From Escarpia spicata (taxonomy: Eukaryota > Annelida > Polychaeta > Sabellida > Siboglinidae), in assembly GCA_963995525.1 (NCBI GenBank), contig OZ023217.1, forward strand, positions 23,469,736-23,533,735: a stretch of DNA of 64,000 nucleotides. Reading direction: 5' to 3'. The notes under the pieces are model-generated. The model was not told the origin of the DNA. It saw only the letters and a program-made list of their open reading frames with translations, and ran no database searches. This document shows, piece by piece, positions 24,135 through 37,200 of this stretch. The translations under genes were made by a program, and so were the position numbers. Each line of letters begins with the position of its first letter. Position 1 is the first letter of the stretch.

Positions 24135-25572
24135 CAGGGGTGACTGAATTACTTTAATTTTATACTTGAGTAGAAGTAAAAGTAATTCAGCTCAGAACTA
24201 CTTGAGTAGAAGTAAAAGTAGCGTCTAAAAATCCTACTTGAGTAAAAAGTAAAACTACTTTCCAAAAGTACTTGAAGTAAAAGTAGAAGTAAAAGTAGAA
24301 CGATGAGATGTTTTGTCAGGCAAGTAACCAACAATAATTACTGCATCGGCGAACAAAAAAATTAAGACAGTTAAAATTACTGTTTAACTCCAACATATAT
24401 GAATAATGTTCTATAGAAAACTATATTTTGTTTTCGCAAATTCGACAGCGGGGCACGGAAATGTGTTCCGGTATCTGCCACCATGGCGCTAGCTAAGACG
24501 ACGGCCACGGTCGCTGCACCAACTGACCAAGAACGCCGTCGAAGCCCAGGTCGAAGGCTAAGCCAGTCATTGTGCAGCCCGCGCTATCTATAATTGCGCG
24601 GTTCATGAAGCTTATTAAGATGCCAGCCAACGTCAATGTGTATTATGTTTAAATGCCATATGTACACTGTTGAATGTTGAACTGAATAAAATTAATATAT
24701 GTTGTAGAGTTTTAAAATAGATTACGGATTAACACTCCACAGTGAACTGAACGATAATATGGTACCGATGACGTAATGAAACCTCAGCAGCTGAATACGG
24801 AAATGAGTTGACAAATGCAGTCCTAAGGTTGACTAAAGATTGAAAAACTATAATAAATACGCTCATAGCTGGCTTAACTTCGTCTTTCAATCAATACCAA
24901 AACACCAATCTAGAACGCACATTTACCGTGCCGAATAATACTGCGATCGATTCGCCGTTTCGTATGCGGTTGACGAATTCATATTTTGGCGCACCAAGCA
25001 AATTTGCGTTTATCGCAGCAAAAAGATACTATTTGCGCAATGTTACATCAATACCATTATTATGCGGGCGGGTCGCCTGGCTTCGGCGACTTGTAAAGTG
25101 CAATTGAAATTCACACAAAGGCCAGGCGAACCCGCCGAAGGGGCCTATTCACGGAAGCCACGACTGGCAGAAGGGAAACGATTCGATTGATGTCGGCGCA
25201 AAACAAACAATGCCTCGCACCACATTTACTGATCGTAATGACTTGACCATAGTAACACAAGTCAAGTGACAGTTATTACCGCGTTAACATAGTTTACCAA
25301 CGCTCTAATTTCTCGTAATTAAATAAGTTTAATGAAATGTTGTCGACGGGCGGAATGCCAACAGGTCGACGTAGTTCAGAAACAAATGTAACGAAAATAC
25401 ATTGCGAAGTAAATGAAAGTAACGAAGTAAAAAGTAACGTTACCTTAGATAAAACTACTTCGTTACAAGTAGAAGTAGTTAATATAAATAGTACTTCGTT
25501 ACTCTCCTTTACTTGAAAAAACTACTCAAGTAGAGTAACGAAGTAGTTTTACTTCGTTACATGACACCCCTG
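24135..25572. mobile_element. Non-autonomous Tol2-like hAT transposon with 8-bp target duplication
   Basis: The element starts CAGGGGTGAC and ends, reverse complemented, CAGGGGTGTC. It is flanked by a perfect 8-bp direct repeat, CTTATTTT, at 24127-24134 and 25573-25580, the hallmark of hAT insertion. The subterminal 170 bp at each end is packed with TACTTGAGTA and AAGTAAAAGTA-type words, as in Tol2-like ends. The 1438-bp body has only a 30-codon-scale ORF after a Kozak-like ccaccATGG at about 24483, perhaps a transposase N-terminus remnant. The clean target duplication suggests a fairly recent insertion mobilised in trans. Confidence 0.95.
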
Positions 25573-25580
25573 CTTATTTT

Positions 25581-26700
25581 CCAAACCGTTCCACGTGGAA
25601 CTCGACAATGCGACGTGCGGATAGAGTTCACCGAACTACAAGGCAGCCCTATGACACTCAAAGCAGCCGCCACAGAGGTGACGCGTATAGGGTGTTACTA
25701 CATGCGTTTGGCGAAGGAATACTTTCCTGATCTGATCAAGAACGCTAATCTCATTGCCAATTTGTACAGAGAACACTGACCATGAATTATGGGCGCCTTT
25801 TAAAAGTGCAGTCCAAGAGTTGTTCACATTTAGACGTTGATGTTTGTTGATACTAATATTTCTTATTCATAACTGGTAAACAATTTATATAAGTTAAATG
25901 TCAATGCATAGTTATAAACAATATTGCTTATATACAGATTCGAAACATAACACGATGTACCAGTTTTTACGAGGATTAGGCTAACGATCATCAATATTCA
26001 ATAATACATCTGTGTCATGTGAAATATGGACCCGGTGATATTTTATTCCGCTGATTCAAATATCATATGAAATTTTAAATGTCAATGATATTTGGACCCA
26101 CTATATAATAAACGTACCCGTCAATCAAAATGTCAAGTAACATGTACAAAGTCAAGGATCGCAAGCCAAATGTATTTATAGTAATTTATGTCCACGTTAT
26201 AGTTTGTAGGCTGTTTGTTTTGGGCAAGAGCTGTCAATTATTTCGAAATAAATTTGTCTATGTAAACCCCAGGTCCAAATATCATCTGAAATTTTGACGA
26301 ACAGGACAAATCCTATCATGATATTTGGATCCTTCTTAAAAGGATTTCCTTATATGTTATTTGATGGCTGGCTCAGAAGCCTTCATTTTATAAAAAAAAG
26401 TTTATTTACTAATCACACACATACACATACACACACGTACGCGCACGCACGCACGCACACACACACACACGGAATAAATATAATGATTACTACGTTTTAA
26501 AAGCAGTAAAAAGAGTATAAATGTCATAGGGCGTCCATACGTCCAATAGATTTATTGATTAGTACATTGGGGTCCAAAAATCTTACCCGGTGATATATTT
26601 AGATATAATTTGGTGATACTGTGATCTATATTGTGTTACGGTTACGTCATCTACACGTTATAGAAAACAATTCCACCAAGTTTTTATTTTAATACCTTGA
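25581..26700. other. No certain gene; two short hairpin repeats
   Basis: An open frame of about 70 codons follows the hAT element (to 25779), with no motif. Two hairpins share the words AAATATCAT and TGAAATTTT: 26056-26098 and 26271-26333, each ending in ATGATATTTGGA. A related word recurs near 26572. They look like tiny inverted-repeat elements. A (CA)n tract lies at 26414-26472. Confidence 0.5.
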
Positions 26701-26734
26701 TTGGTTCAGAGCATATTAGTCAGTGAATAATTAG

Positions 26735-27055
<321 letters not shown>

Positions 27056-27059
27056 GAAA

Positions 27060-28003
27060 CATTATGGGAAGGGATGGAGAGTGGGGATTTGACTTGCTCA
27101 GTGACAGTATATTATCTTTCAATTGCAACGTGTTACTACTTGACCCAACCCGTGTGTTATTCAATTACGCGAATCAGCCTGTGTGGCATTTAATTACATG
27201 ACTCAACCTACACGTAATTTCATTCCCCTAGTCAATCGATGTAACATTTTGCAGTAGCGATTGTGTGACATATGAAAGACTTCACTTGAGTGGAATTGAC
27301 TCGAGTCCTAACATTGACTACTCGTTTACATCACAATGTGTATGTCATTCACTACCGTGCCCCGGGGTCAGACACGCCTGCGCCTGGGCACTTAATGTGT
27401 CCTGATCTATGAACCGTCTTCGATCGACACATTTTTTCTTTTATTACCGAATCAGAAATATGTCACCTTTCCTAAACAGGGTGCCGTTATGTCACGTTTC
27501 ACGTTTGACTGATGACCAACGAGATATACATCAAATAAACATGTCTAACTATCGCTAGCTATTTCACCTTTTGGTACTCGTGGTTGCCACGGTTCTATTT
27601 CTGAATCGCGTAGATTTTCACAAGTAACTGCGAAATTGCTCGTCCTTGCCTAGTTCACCTTCTACTCAAAATATTGATCATTTTGTGTGTAAAGGACGAA
27701 TAACGTCACTTGTGGTGCAGATTTGCCGATGGATAGATCTTATGAGGTGGAAGATGGGCTTCAAAATACAGGTAGATGCCAATAAATCAACAGTCCTTAA
27801 AATGACTCAAAGTAGCGTCAAGATGCAAACCAGTACCACGACAACGCCACTGGCCCTGTCACCACAACAAAATCAATGGCCGGCCGTCAGTTGCCGGACT
27901 CTCATGACAGGTTCATGCCTCGGCATACATAGCACCACACCGACACCAGGCAATCTAACATCAGCAGAAACAATATTAATCTCTCAAACGTCATCGTCAC
28001 TGT
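27060..28003. other. Dispersed repeat and unresolved ORF
   Basis: 27390-27560 resembles 33890-34080 and 62515-62720 (shared words TGATCTATGA, CTTTCCTAAACAG or variants, GTCACG). An open frame at 27646-28000 continues into the minisatellite. Its segment RWKMGFKIQVDANKSTV vaguely resembles a LINE palm/thumb region, but this is too weak to annotate. Confidence 0.4.
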
Positions 28004-28140
28004 CTCCATGGGTGTGGGATGGATGGGTATGGAGGGATGGGTGTGGGAGGGATGGGTGTGGGTGGGATAGGTGTGGGTGGGATGGGTGTGGGTGGGATGG
28101 GTATGGAGGTATGGATGTGGGTGTGTTGGGTATGGAGGGA
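28004..28140 (+). repeat. G-rich 15-bp minisatellite cutting GPCR copy 2
   Basis: Units of GGGATGGGTGTGGGT and variants, the same family as 56386-60265 and 62953-64000. It ends at 28140, exactly where exon 2 homology begins. Confidence 0.9.
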
Positions 28141-28300
28141 CATCGCTCGATAGCAATGAGGACGATGGTGTTCATGCTGACGAACAGAGGCGTATAGCGG
28201 AAAACGCCATAAACCCTACAGCTTGCCGCAGTCCACCAGACAACGTTGTACCCGTGCACCACTCTAAGTGGTATGACGATAGTACACATCAAGATGTCGC
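28141..28300 (-). pseudogene. Orphan GPCR copy 2, exon 2 truncated after the ERC motif
   Basis: From a TTTTCAG acceptor the frame runs DILMCTIVIPLRVV, the TM3 cysteine, VSMNTIVLIAIERC. The receptor sequence then stops at the first cysteine after ER and the minisatellite takes over, giving a Pro-His-Ser repeat frame. TM4 and the donor site are lost. The 10-bp duplication of copy 1 is absent, and the tryptophan pair VVWWTAAS is intact. No TM5-TM7 exon was found at lower coordinates down to the gap. This copy cannot encode a full receptor. Confidence 0.85.
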
Positions 28301-28331
28301 CTGAAAATTAATAAATGTATTTCACAATAAA

Positions 28332-28790
<459 letters not shown>

Positions 28791-29219
28791 TTGATATTGA
28801 GTTGATTGTTAATTAGTAAAACTCTTCATGTTTAAATTGACGAGCTCACGTTGTAGAAATCTATTTACAGACAAAACCGTATGAGGAAAGACAGCACCAA
28901 ACATTATCACTGAGTTCTTCAATGCACCTTGTTCGTAAACTAATGTCCTGCATTCGCTCATATATTCATCTATAATTATATGTTTTCACAAACCCGCCAA
29001 ATCGTACTATTCATTAATCTGGAATGGTTCAAAACGTGTCCGCCAAGATGATGCATTTCGCTATAACTCCTTTAGTAAGGACATCAGGTTCATGGACTCC
29101 GATACTATAAACCTCGACTTCAACTCTGGTTGAGTGCCGACGTCCTTCCAAGAACATTCATCTACACGCATTCAGAACGATTTATTTTTCTCAGTTGTAA
29201 GGCTTTTTCTTACAAATGA

Positions 29220-30525
29220 TTTGTGTGTAAACATATCTATCACCGTTCCTGATGACTGGAAAGACGGTGTTGTTGTCTATATCCCAATAAAAGAAAAATT
29301 AACTGAATGTGACAACTGGAGAGGTGTGAAATTGCTGTCAATACCAGGGAAAGTGTTCGGTGTTGTTGTCCGTATCCGCAAGAAAGAAATTTAACTGAAT
29401 GTGACAACTGGAGAGGTTTGAAATTGCTCTCCATACCAGGAAATGTGTACTGCCGGATGATATTGAACCGAATGAGTGATATGGTAGATGGCGAACTGCG
29501 TGAGGAACAATCAGGCTTTAGGCCGAAACGCTCTTGTGCTGAGCAAATATGCACACTCAGACGCATTATAGAGAAATGTCAAGAGTACCAGTTACCCCTC
29601 GCAATCAGTTTCATAAACTTCAACAGAGCGTTCGACAGCATTCATAGACCCTCCATGTGAAAAGTCTTAATCACATACGGAATCCCACGAAAGATTATAT
29701 TAGCAGTTGAGAGGATATTATACTATAACTCGAGATGTTGTGTAAAAACAGAATATATGGATACAGCGATTGGTTCGATATGGTGACTTGTGTCAGACAA
29801 GGCTGCATCCTCCCCCACCCCTCTCTTCGCCGTGGCCATGGACTGGGTCTTGCGACTGGCAACCAGAGTCAATGACGGGATTGTGTGTTGAGAGGGGAGC
29901 ATCAAACCCACAGGTGTTTTGATCAACCAGAACAAAGTATAAACGGTTGAAAACTTCACCTACATTGGCAGCTCCATCAACAACGAAGAAATCATCGGTC
30001 ACGAACTAAACTGCAGAGTGGGTAAAGCGTTAGAAGCCTTCAACCAGCTGAGGAAGATTTGGAACAACAAGAAATTTGCCTTGAGATCTAAACTCCGCTT
30101 CTATACCTCAAACGTTGTACCAACCCTCCTGTGTGGATGCGAATCATGGCAACTAAAAATAAGCCAAGAAAGCAAAATTGACGCATTCGACATTAAATGC
30201 CTGCAAACGATCCTGGGCATTCACTGGAGCGACCATGTAACGAATATAGATGTCCGGATACGATAAGAACAATCTATGACATCATCAACTATATGTAGAA
30301 GACGATTGAACTTGCTCGAATATGTCCTACCAGACCTGCCCAACAAGCAACGTGATGGACACCAGCTAGCCAGAGAAGGAGGGGACGACCAAGAATGGAC
30401 TGGCGCAAGACAGTTGATCGCGACCTACAGCTGGTCAACAAATGATGGAGCGACGTCAGAACTCTGGCAAACAACAGCTCTGAGAGGAGTGTTTTGACTA
30501 CCTCATGCGTCTACAGACGTGGGAA
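29220..30525 (+). pseudogene. RTE-like LINE reverse transcriptase remnant, copy 2
   Basis: Same element and position as 12160-13255. This copy is slightly better preserved at the start: VPDDWKDGVVVYIPIKEK, CDNWRG, then the duplicated block, EEQSGFRPKRSCAEQI, NFNRAFDSIHRPSM, and the C-terminal NQLRKIWNNKKFALRSKLRF and LLCGCESWQ. Stops and frame changes remain, including loss of the usual catalytic YADD region. The GFRP and RAFDSIH motifs fix it as a non-LTR reverse transcriptase. It lies antisense in GPCR intron 1. Confidence 0.85.
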
Positions 30526-30530
30526 CCTTT

Positions 30531-30960
30531 AATATTTAAGATATGTACCATTACATACCAGGCACTGTCCAATAAACAACCATCTTATTTGCATTTATTG
30601 CTTACTCCTGTAAGAAAATCTATCCAGCTTCGATCATCTAGTTCTGACCTACTTTTTGTTCCTAGAGTCAACACTAACATTGGAACTAGGGCTTTTTCTG
30701 TTGCTGCACCAACTCTTTGGAATATGCTTCCTCTTAGTGTTAGATCAGTTGAAAATATTACAAAATTCCGTCGTCATTTAAAAACATATCTTTACAATCT
30801 TGCTTATCCACCGTAGCTCCCTAGCGCCCTGACCCATCTGTTGACAACTGAAAAACTACTTATGGATTTTGAGATTGACCAACCCTTTTGTTTTGATGCG
30901 CCTCTGAGCTTGGTTTCCAAGGATTTAGGCGCAATAGAAGTTATCTTGTTATTATTATTA
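30531..30960 (+). mobile_element. 5'-truncated CR1/L2-like LINE tail, inserted after the duplication
   Basis: An open frame at 30505-30816 encodes the LINE C-terminus: a TYQALSNKQPSYL block, SSSDLLFVPRV, AFSVAAPTLWNMLPLSVR and FRRHLKTYLYNLA. A GCGCCTCTGAGC-type 3' end and a (TTA)n tail follow. Unit 1 of the duplication lacks it: 13280 reads CCTTTAAGTAAGTAC straight through. The element therefore inserted into unit 2 only. The short size is typical of 5' truncation during target-primed reverse transcription. Confidence 0.85.
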
Positions 30961-31225
30961 AGTAAGTATATATCTGAAACGATGAAAACCTGCGTCGCTG
31001 CGACGTAACGTAATGACGTGAACATACGTGAAATCGCTAACAGGTCACTGTGGGTCATTTTGCTACGTCGCGTTGCGATGTGACAAATACGTATATGCAT
31101 CTTACCATACTCACTTGCCACGTGACTGTGACATCGCAATATGAATTGTTACGGAATAGATGAAACGTCACATTCTTAGCTGGGTATGGTAGGCGACGTG
31201 AACAGATCAACAGATAATAACTCAC

Positions 31226-31481
31226 CGACTGCTAGCATCACCAGGTAGTGGTTGGTAGTGGTCTGTCTGTTCTTCTTCTGCAGGAGAACGGCCAGGGCAG
31301 CAATGTTGAGGAAGAAACCAATGATGCTGGTCGTTATGAACAAGTATATCAGCGCCATGTCAGGTTTGTATTTACTGCCGACAGGCGATGGTATCCCATA
31401 ACTGCTGTTGAAGGTGGTCATATCAACAAGTGCACTACTTGTCCAGTCCATAGCGAGCGTTGTGCACTCTGTGGCCGCCAT
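31226..31481 (-). pseudogene. Orphan GPCR copy 2, exon 1
   Basis: ATG at 31481 to a GTGAGT donor, phase 1, fully open. It differs from copy 1 exon 1 at eight nucleotides. The protein changes are mild (for example an arginine to serine before KYKPDM, and isoleucines for valine and threonine in TM1), so the exon looks under little damage. It belongs to a broken gene because exon 2 is truncated. Confidence 0.8.
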
Positions 31482-32560
31482 TATTGTTTCTATAAAAAAC
31501 GCTATTGTGGATCAGCGTGAAATGTCACCGAATCATTTAAGAATATGCAAACATAAATAGGCCATTTCCATTAATTGTTTTATTTATTTAAAGCAGACAT
31601 TCTGAAGCGTTACGTTTTTATGAATATGTTTATAGGCTAATAACAACTGCGCGCCGCATTTCGCAATCAGTATCGGCAATTGTTTTGGTTTTCTCGCTTC
31701 ATATATTTAATATGTTTATGTGTGTTTATACACCTACCTTTTCCTACCGACATATAATTCGTCTAATATTTATAAACTGTACATAGAGCAATGTCCACGT
31801 GTGCACCAAATATACTGCAGCTGTTGATATGTTGTCAACAATCAGCAACTGCTCGAACTAGCCTTTTCTCAATACGCGAATCCGATCTAAAACATTCTCA
31901 TTTTCAAGATCTTCGTTTGTGAATAAAAGGTAAAGGTAAAGGTAAAGGTAAACTTTATTGATAAAATGAAAACTACGGGCGTAGTAGGAAAACAAAACGG
32001 TTTTAACGCTTGTGTTTTGAGATACATTTTTTATAAATTTATCGCGTTCGTTATATTTTTTTGCCGAACGACACACTAATCAAACTTCCATATTGTTCGC
32101 GCTCTTTCTTGGGCCTGGTAGAATTCCTGTACAATTCGTGCAGGGCCCCGGAACGAGAACTCGCCAACGCATTTTAGTGTAATGCGCAGGCGCGAATTTA
32201 CATACAGATCCCGTGGGCGCCATCTGTCGCATAGAGCATGTAGGCAGGCGCGAACATTGAAGTGCGTCAATGTGCATTTATGTGTAAAGATTATGGTTTT
32301 TACTGATAATTTATGTTTTTTGTCTGCCATGACTACTGTTTTGTTTCACAGGGCTTGACAGGTATGTATGCCGATTCCGTACATTCTGAATCCTAGCGTA
32401 ATCCTATTATATTGCGAAAAAAATCGAAACAAGGTGTCTTGTGGGATATTAGTAGGTCGGGAATGGTGGCGTCATCTGATGGATTGCCGCCCTCTCGCAA
32501 AAGTCTAGCGCTGTATGATGGCGACATTTGATTTAAAGGTTGACTTGTCAACATAAACAG
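31482..32560. other. Upstream region of GPCR copy 2
   Basis: Matches 13797-15300 without the 420-bp stretch; an AAAGGT tandem patch lies at about 31927-31950. No gene seen. Confidence 0.5.
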
Positions 32561-32564
32561 TATG

Positions 32565-32905
32565 CCGCTGCCACTGCCGCTGTCGCTGCCACTGACATTG
32601 ACAATGCCACTGCCACTGTTAGTGTTACTGCCACTGCCACTGTCACTGCCACTGTTACTGCCACTGTCACTGCCACTGACATTGCCAATATCACTGTCAC
32701 TATCACTGTCTCTGTCATTGCCACTACCACTGTTACTGTCACTGTTACTGTCACTGTCACTGTCACTGTCACTGCCACTGCCACTCACTGCACCTGCCAC
32801 TGTCACTGCTACTGCCACTATCACTACCACTGTCATTGTCACTGCCACTATCATTGCCACTATCACTGCCACTTGCACAGCCACTGTCACTGCCATCAAC
32901 CCTGT
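32565..32905 (+). repeat. Hexanucleotide (CACTGY)n array, copy 2
   Basis: Shorter and more interrupted than 15300-15865. The minus-strand Ser/Asp-rich frame with the hydrophobic start is frameshifted here by two extra T near 32945. Confidence 0.9.
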
Positions 32906-33574
32906 CACAACTACAACTCTGACTATCAGTGCGTCTACAACTACCATAAAAAACATGGCTACGACTACGACTAAAACTACCAATAGCAATACCACAACAA
33001 ACGACCACTACCGTATTTTTAATATTACTAACTTCGCTTACCGTTTCTGTACAGTAAATTTCAAATCGCTGCTGACGAAAACCAGTCCCGGACTATCAGG
33101 ATGCCAAAGATACCTCTTAGGTTGTCAGTCCGTTAGCACAGTGTGGGGTCTACACTCAACACTGCGTTCTTTGATGATGCTGCACTATATAACAGCTATT
33201 TGCGTAGACCGAGAGCTGGCTGGAATTGTAAATGTCACGATGCGGCCGGGCAATTTCGTCCAATTGCTATTTTTGTCTTCTTTGTATCACCTGTCAAAAC
33301 CTATATATCCACGTGGCCACGCTAAACACCCTCAGGGTATAATACTCCTATATGGAGGCTGTAAATCAATTCTTGTAGCTTCATTTTGTTGCCCATCGTA
33401 CAAAAATAGCTCTGGTTATTTTGAGGATCTACGAAACTCATTGTCCATGATAAAGACCCTGAAGTGTATGACAGAATGATTGGGTAATATCAACACTGAT
33501 GCATCCTCTGTCACGAAAGGCTGCTGAAAACTATGTGGGTTACTAAAAAATAATATAATATGTATATATGTAGA

Positions 33575-33690
<116 letters not shown>

Positions 33691-33849
33691 AGATATGTTT
33701 TGTGGTAATTCTACTACTACTATTCTACTAATCACGTCGCTAGACTGCCGTCTCACTAGAGATAACCAGTATATCACCTTACAGTAACAACATGCGAACA
33801 TGGAATGGGGCGCAAGGTCTGACTTTCAGTAGTGTCGTTGGCATCCTAT

Positions 33850-34330
33850 TTAGAACGTCGTACATTGTACATGACGGCGGGTTACACTCATTGCACCCGT
33901 GCATTAATTGAGTCGTGATCTATGACCGGTCTTCGGCCGAAGCAGTCTCTTTCTTTTGTTCCCATGAAAGAAGTGCCGTTTCCGTAACAGAGTGCTTTCT
34001 TGATACGCCCACTTCACATTTCGGGGTTGTTAAGTTTATATTTCGGTAGCTCATATATTTTCCAAATTAGTACAGTTGCTAAGTGAACCTTCTAGCAACA
34101 CGACTTGTTCGTAGGATGTGTGTCCATTTTGATGATTTATTTGTGCTGACTACGCCCACCGTCGATTCAAGAGTTGAATCGGCGTTAAATCGGCGGAATA
34201 AGGCCGACTATCGGGCTGAAATCCGGCGAACGCCAACCGACTGGCGTCGGCCGACGGTTTTAGCGCCGACTAGTCGGTTGGTGTGCGCGAAATCGGCTGA
34301 TGTGCGCCTAGCTTTACACTTACAGCTTAA
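33850..34330. repeat. Dispersed repeat and CpG-rich fold-back
   Basis: 33890-34080 is the second member of the repeat seen at 27390 and 62515. 34140-34310 is GC-rich, with a hairpin in which CGCCAACCGACTGGCGTCGG pairs with CGCCGACTAGTCGGTTGGTG. The long open frame across it is probably incidental. Confidence 0.55.
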
Positions 34331-34502
34331 CAATGAGGAGGAGAGCAGTGTTATCCACTAGGCGGCTAAATTAAAGTACCAGCTCTAACCTCACGGTTAT
34401 TTAAGCGTGTTTCACTTATTACATTCAGCCGCGTCGAATGGCGAGGATTGGCGGGTCAGATCGTTGAAATGGCATAAGCGAATCATACATACCCAGATAG
34501 TG

Positions 34503-34920
<418 letters not shown>

Positions 34921-35169
34921 GTCCTTTATGACATTTTGACATTTGTTGACATTTCGCAGCTTATGTTATTACGACTGTACGAATGTCAAAGTTACTCGGC
35001 AATGTCAGCGTAAGTAAACAAACATCGACTCTGTAGTATGTGTAAACAATTATTTCTTATAAATGAGTAAATGAATTTATTTTAATCGTTGGTTATATAG
35101 AGTGTGTTAAACATAGTGTTGTAAACATCATCGGCCTTGACTTGAGAAATCACATAGATATATTTGTTT

Positions 35170-36590
35170 CCATGTCCATAAAAGCGCAAACCTGCCTTAG
35201 CGTACTATAGAGTTTCTCCTAGACAAGTCAACCCTTCCTTCCCGTGGCACAGGCTGTTTTAAACAGACAGGGGTGGACATTTCGGCGCCCCAGAAACTAA
35301 ACGAACAGCCTCTGCCTTGAGGTGTAGGTTCTTTAACCCAAGGCTAAGGGTGAGGTCCCTGACAGAGACTTTCGGAGGAATTTTGGCATCGTTATCTCCG
35401 CACTAATGGCCCACCGATGTGTGGACACGCTCTACTGCCCAGAAGCCCACGTCCCAACTGTGGACAACTAGTCGCATGGTTGGTGTGCGATAGGCAAGGT
35501 ACGACAAATTGTACTCCTGTGGCAACTCACTGCAGCTACGTACCAATGCTCTTTGGCCACAGGATTCAGAGGTGGCTTGGCGACGTGCGTGGGACCGTCC
35601 GGTTGCGCACCGATTTTTCCACTTTAAAAGCTCCAACTCTTCTAGAGTCTTTCATTGATCATCCCCATTATTTACTCATCCATCAAGTCCTGCGGCGATG
35701 GGCAAATTGTGACGGGGGCAGGCAAGAATGACTACTGGAAGCTTCTAGTCATAAACCTGCACGTAGGCGGTGCGAGCAAGATGGTCGCTTTGTGCTGGAA
35801 ATGTAGTAGCAGCTCAACACGATAGCTCATCGACAAAAAGACAGCAATTGCCCTGAACGCCGGACAGCTAGTGTGGCCATGGAACTTGCCCGCTGTGGCA
35901 TCGACATAGCTGCGTTGAGCGCAACCAGATTTGCTGATGAAGGCCAACTCACTGAAAAAGACTATACTTTCTTTTGGGAAACAAAGGCAAATGACGATCC
36001 AATAATACATGACATTGGATTTGCAGTGAGACACTCCATTGCCACTTAACTATATACTGAATGTAATCTACAGTATTCCTCAGTCACAGATTGGACAGAG
36101 CAAAAATGTGACCTATACTTTGCCTTTATTGATCTAACTAAGGCACTTGACTCTGAGAACAGACATGCTTTATGGGGCTGCTTTGTTCGTCTTGGATATC
36201 CTCTTAATTTTGTATCTGTTTCGTGACAACTCAATAAATCGGAACCCTTTAACATCAACATTGGTGAGAAACAGGGCCGCTTAATGGCACCCAAACACTT
36301 TTCTATATTTCTGGCTGCCTTCTTGTCACAAGCAAATATCGATCTAGCCAAGGGAATGGACACCATGTATCGTACCGATGGTGGCGTGTTTAGCTAAGCC
36401 GTCTCGAAACTAAATCGAAAGTGACAAATGTAACTATTGTCGACCTTCAGTACTCGGACAACTGTGCAGTTGTCGCTCACTAAACACTAGTTCTGCAGAA
36501 CACGCTTGATACCCTTAAAGATGCACATAAGCTCTTCGGATTTTCAGTCGTTGCAACAAACACACAAATTATACATCAACCGACACAATC
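35170..36590 (+). pseudogene. APE-type non-LTR retrotransposon, EN and RT remnants
   Basis: The endonuclease part (about 35830-36045) reads PERRTASVAMELARCGIDIA, SATRFADEGQLTE, YTFFWETKA and HDIGFAVRHSIAT. In this LINE family the usual motif is SETR, so the catalytic glutamate looks replaced by alanine. The reverse transcriptase part (about 36095-36560) has DLYFAFIDLTKALDS, WGCFVRLGYPLNF, LMAPKHFSIFLAAF and LQYSDNCAVVAH, where YADD has become YSDN. Several in-frame stops and loss of the segment between the two domains confirm a dead, internally deleted copy. Sequence from 35180 to 35700 is probably the 5' part of the same element. Confidence 0.8.
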
Positions 36591-37200
36591 ATAATTCTTC
36601 CGCTGGCTCCTTTGCGGGGGGTCCACGTCACTCGGTAGCTTCTTCTGCTTCTCTTGTTATTTCCATCCATCTATGCCAGTTGTCCGCAATGACCTTCCAT
36701 TACTCGTTGTGTCCTGCCCATCTCGTTATGCTTCCTGCTACTTTAATCTTTACGTATTTTTAATGCCAATCTCTTTTCTCAGCACCGTCATCTTCCTTCT
36801 GTCTTCTCTCGCCTTACTCTACACATTCTTCGGACCGACTCTGTCTCTTCGTAAATGACAGTGTTCATATACATGCTGGCACTACTCAGTGTTCATATAC
36901 ATGCTGGCACTACGCAGTGTTCATATACACGCTGGCACTACGCAATGTTCATATACATGCTGGCATACGCAGGCTTCCAACACTTTTCCTTTTGCCTGTT
37001 TAGTTTGTTTTCTGTCCCACACAATGCCTTCCATCCTCTTCTACGCTGCTGCTCCTGCTTGCACCTTCCTCTGTATTTCTTTACTACTTCCTCCGTCCTC
37101 ACCCACTGTACCGCCCAAGTACACAAAGCTGTTCACTTGTTTAATGGTCTTATACACACTCGCCACTTTACTACTCGCGTCAATAAGCAAACACTAATAA
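36590..37200 (-). pseudogene. LINE C-terminal fragment, opposite orientation
   Basis: On the minus strand from about 37125: FVYLGGTVGEDGG, KEIQRKVQAGAAA, a stop, RMEGIVWDRKQTKQAKGKVL. These are the post-palm blocks of a LINE reverse transcriptase. Near 36690 RMRWAGH follows. A 28-bp tandem repeat (36861-36970) has expanded inside it. Confidence 0.7.
36861..36970 (+). repeat. 28-bp tandem repeat, four units
   Basis: Units of GTGTTCATATACATGCTGGC plus ACTACKCA, the last one slightly shorter. Confidence 0.9.

Noticed and set aside
27646..28197. 183-codon ORF ending in GPCR antisense sequence
   Set aside because: It runs through the minisatellite into the antisense of exon 2. The left part has only a vague LINE resemblance.
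36938..37126. Independent small basic protein on the minus strand
   Set aside because: It is an out-of-frame reading of a LINE fragment whose correct frame shows LINE motifs.
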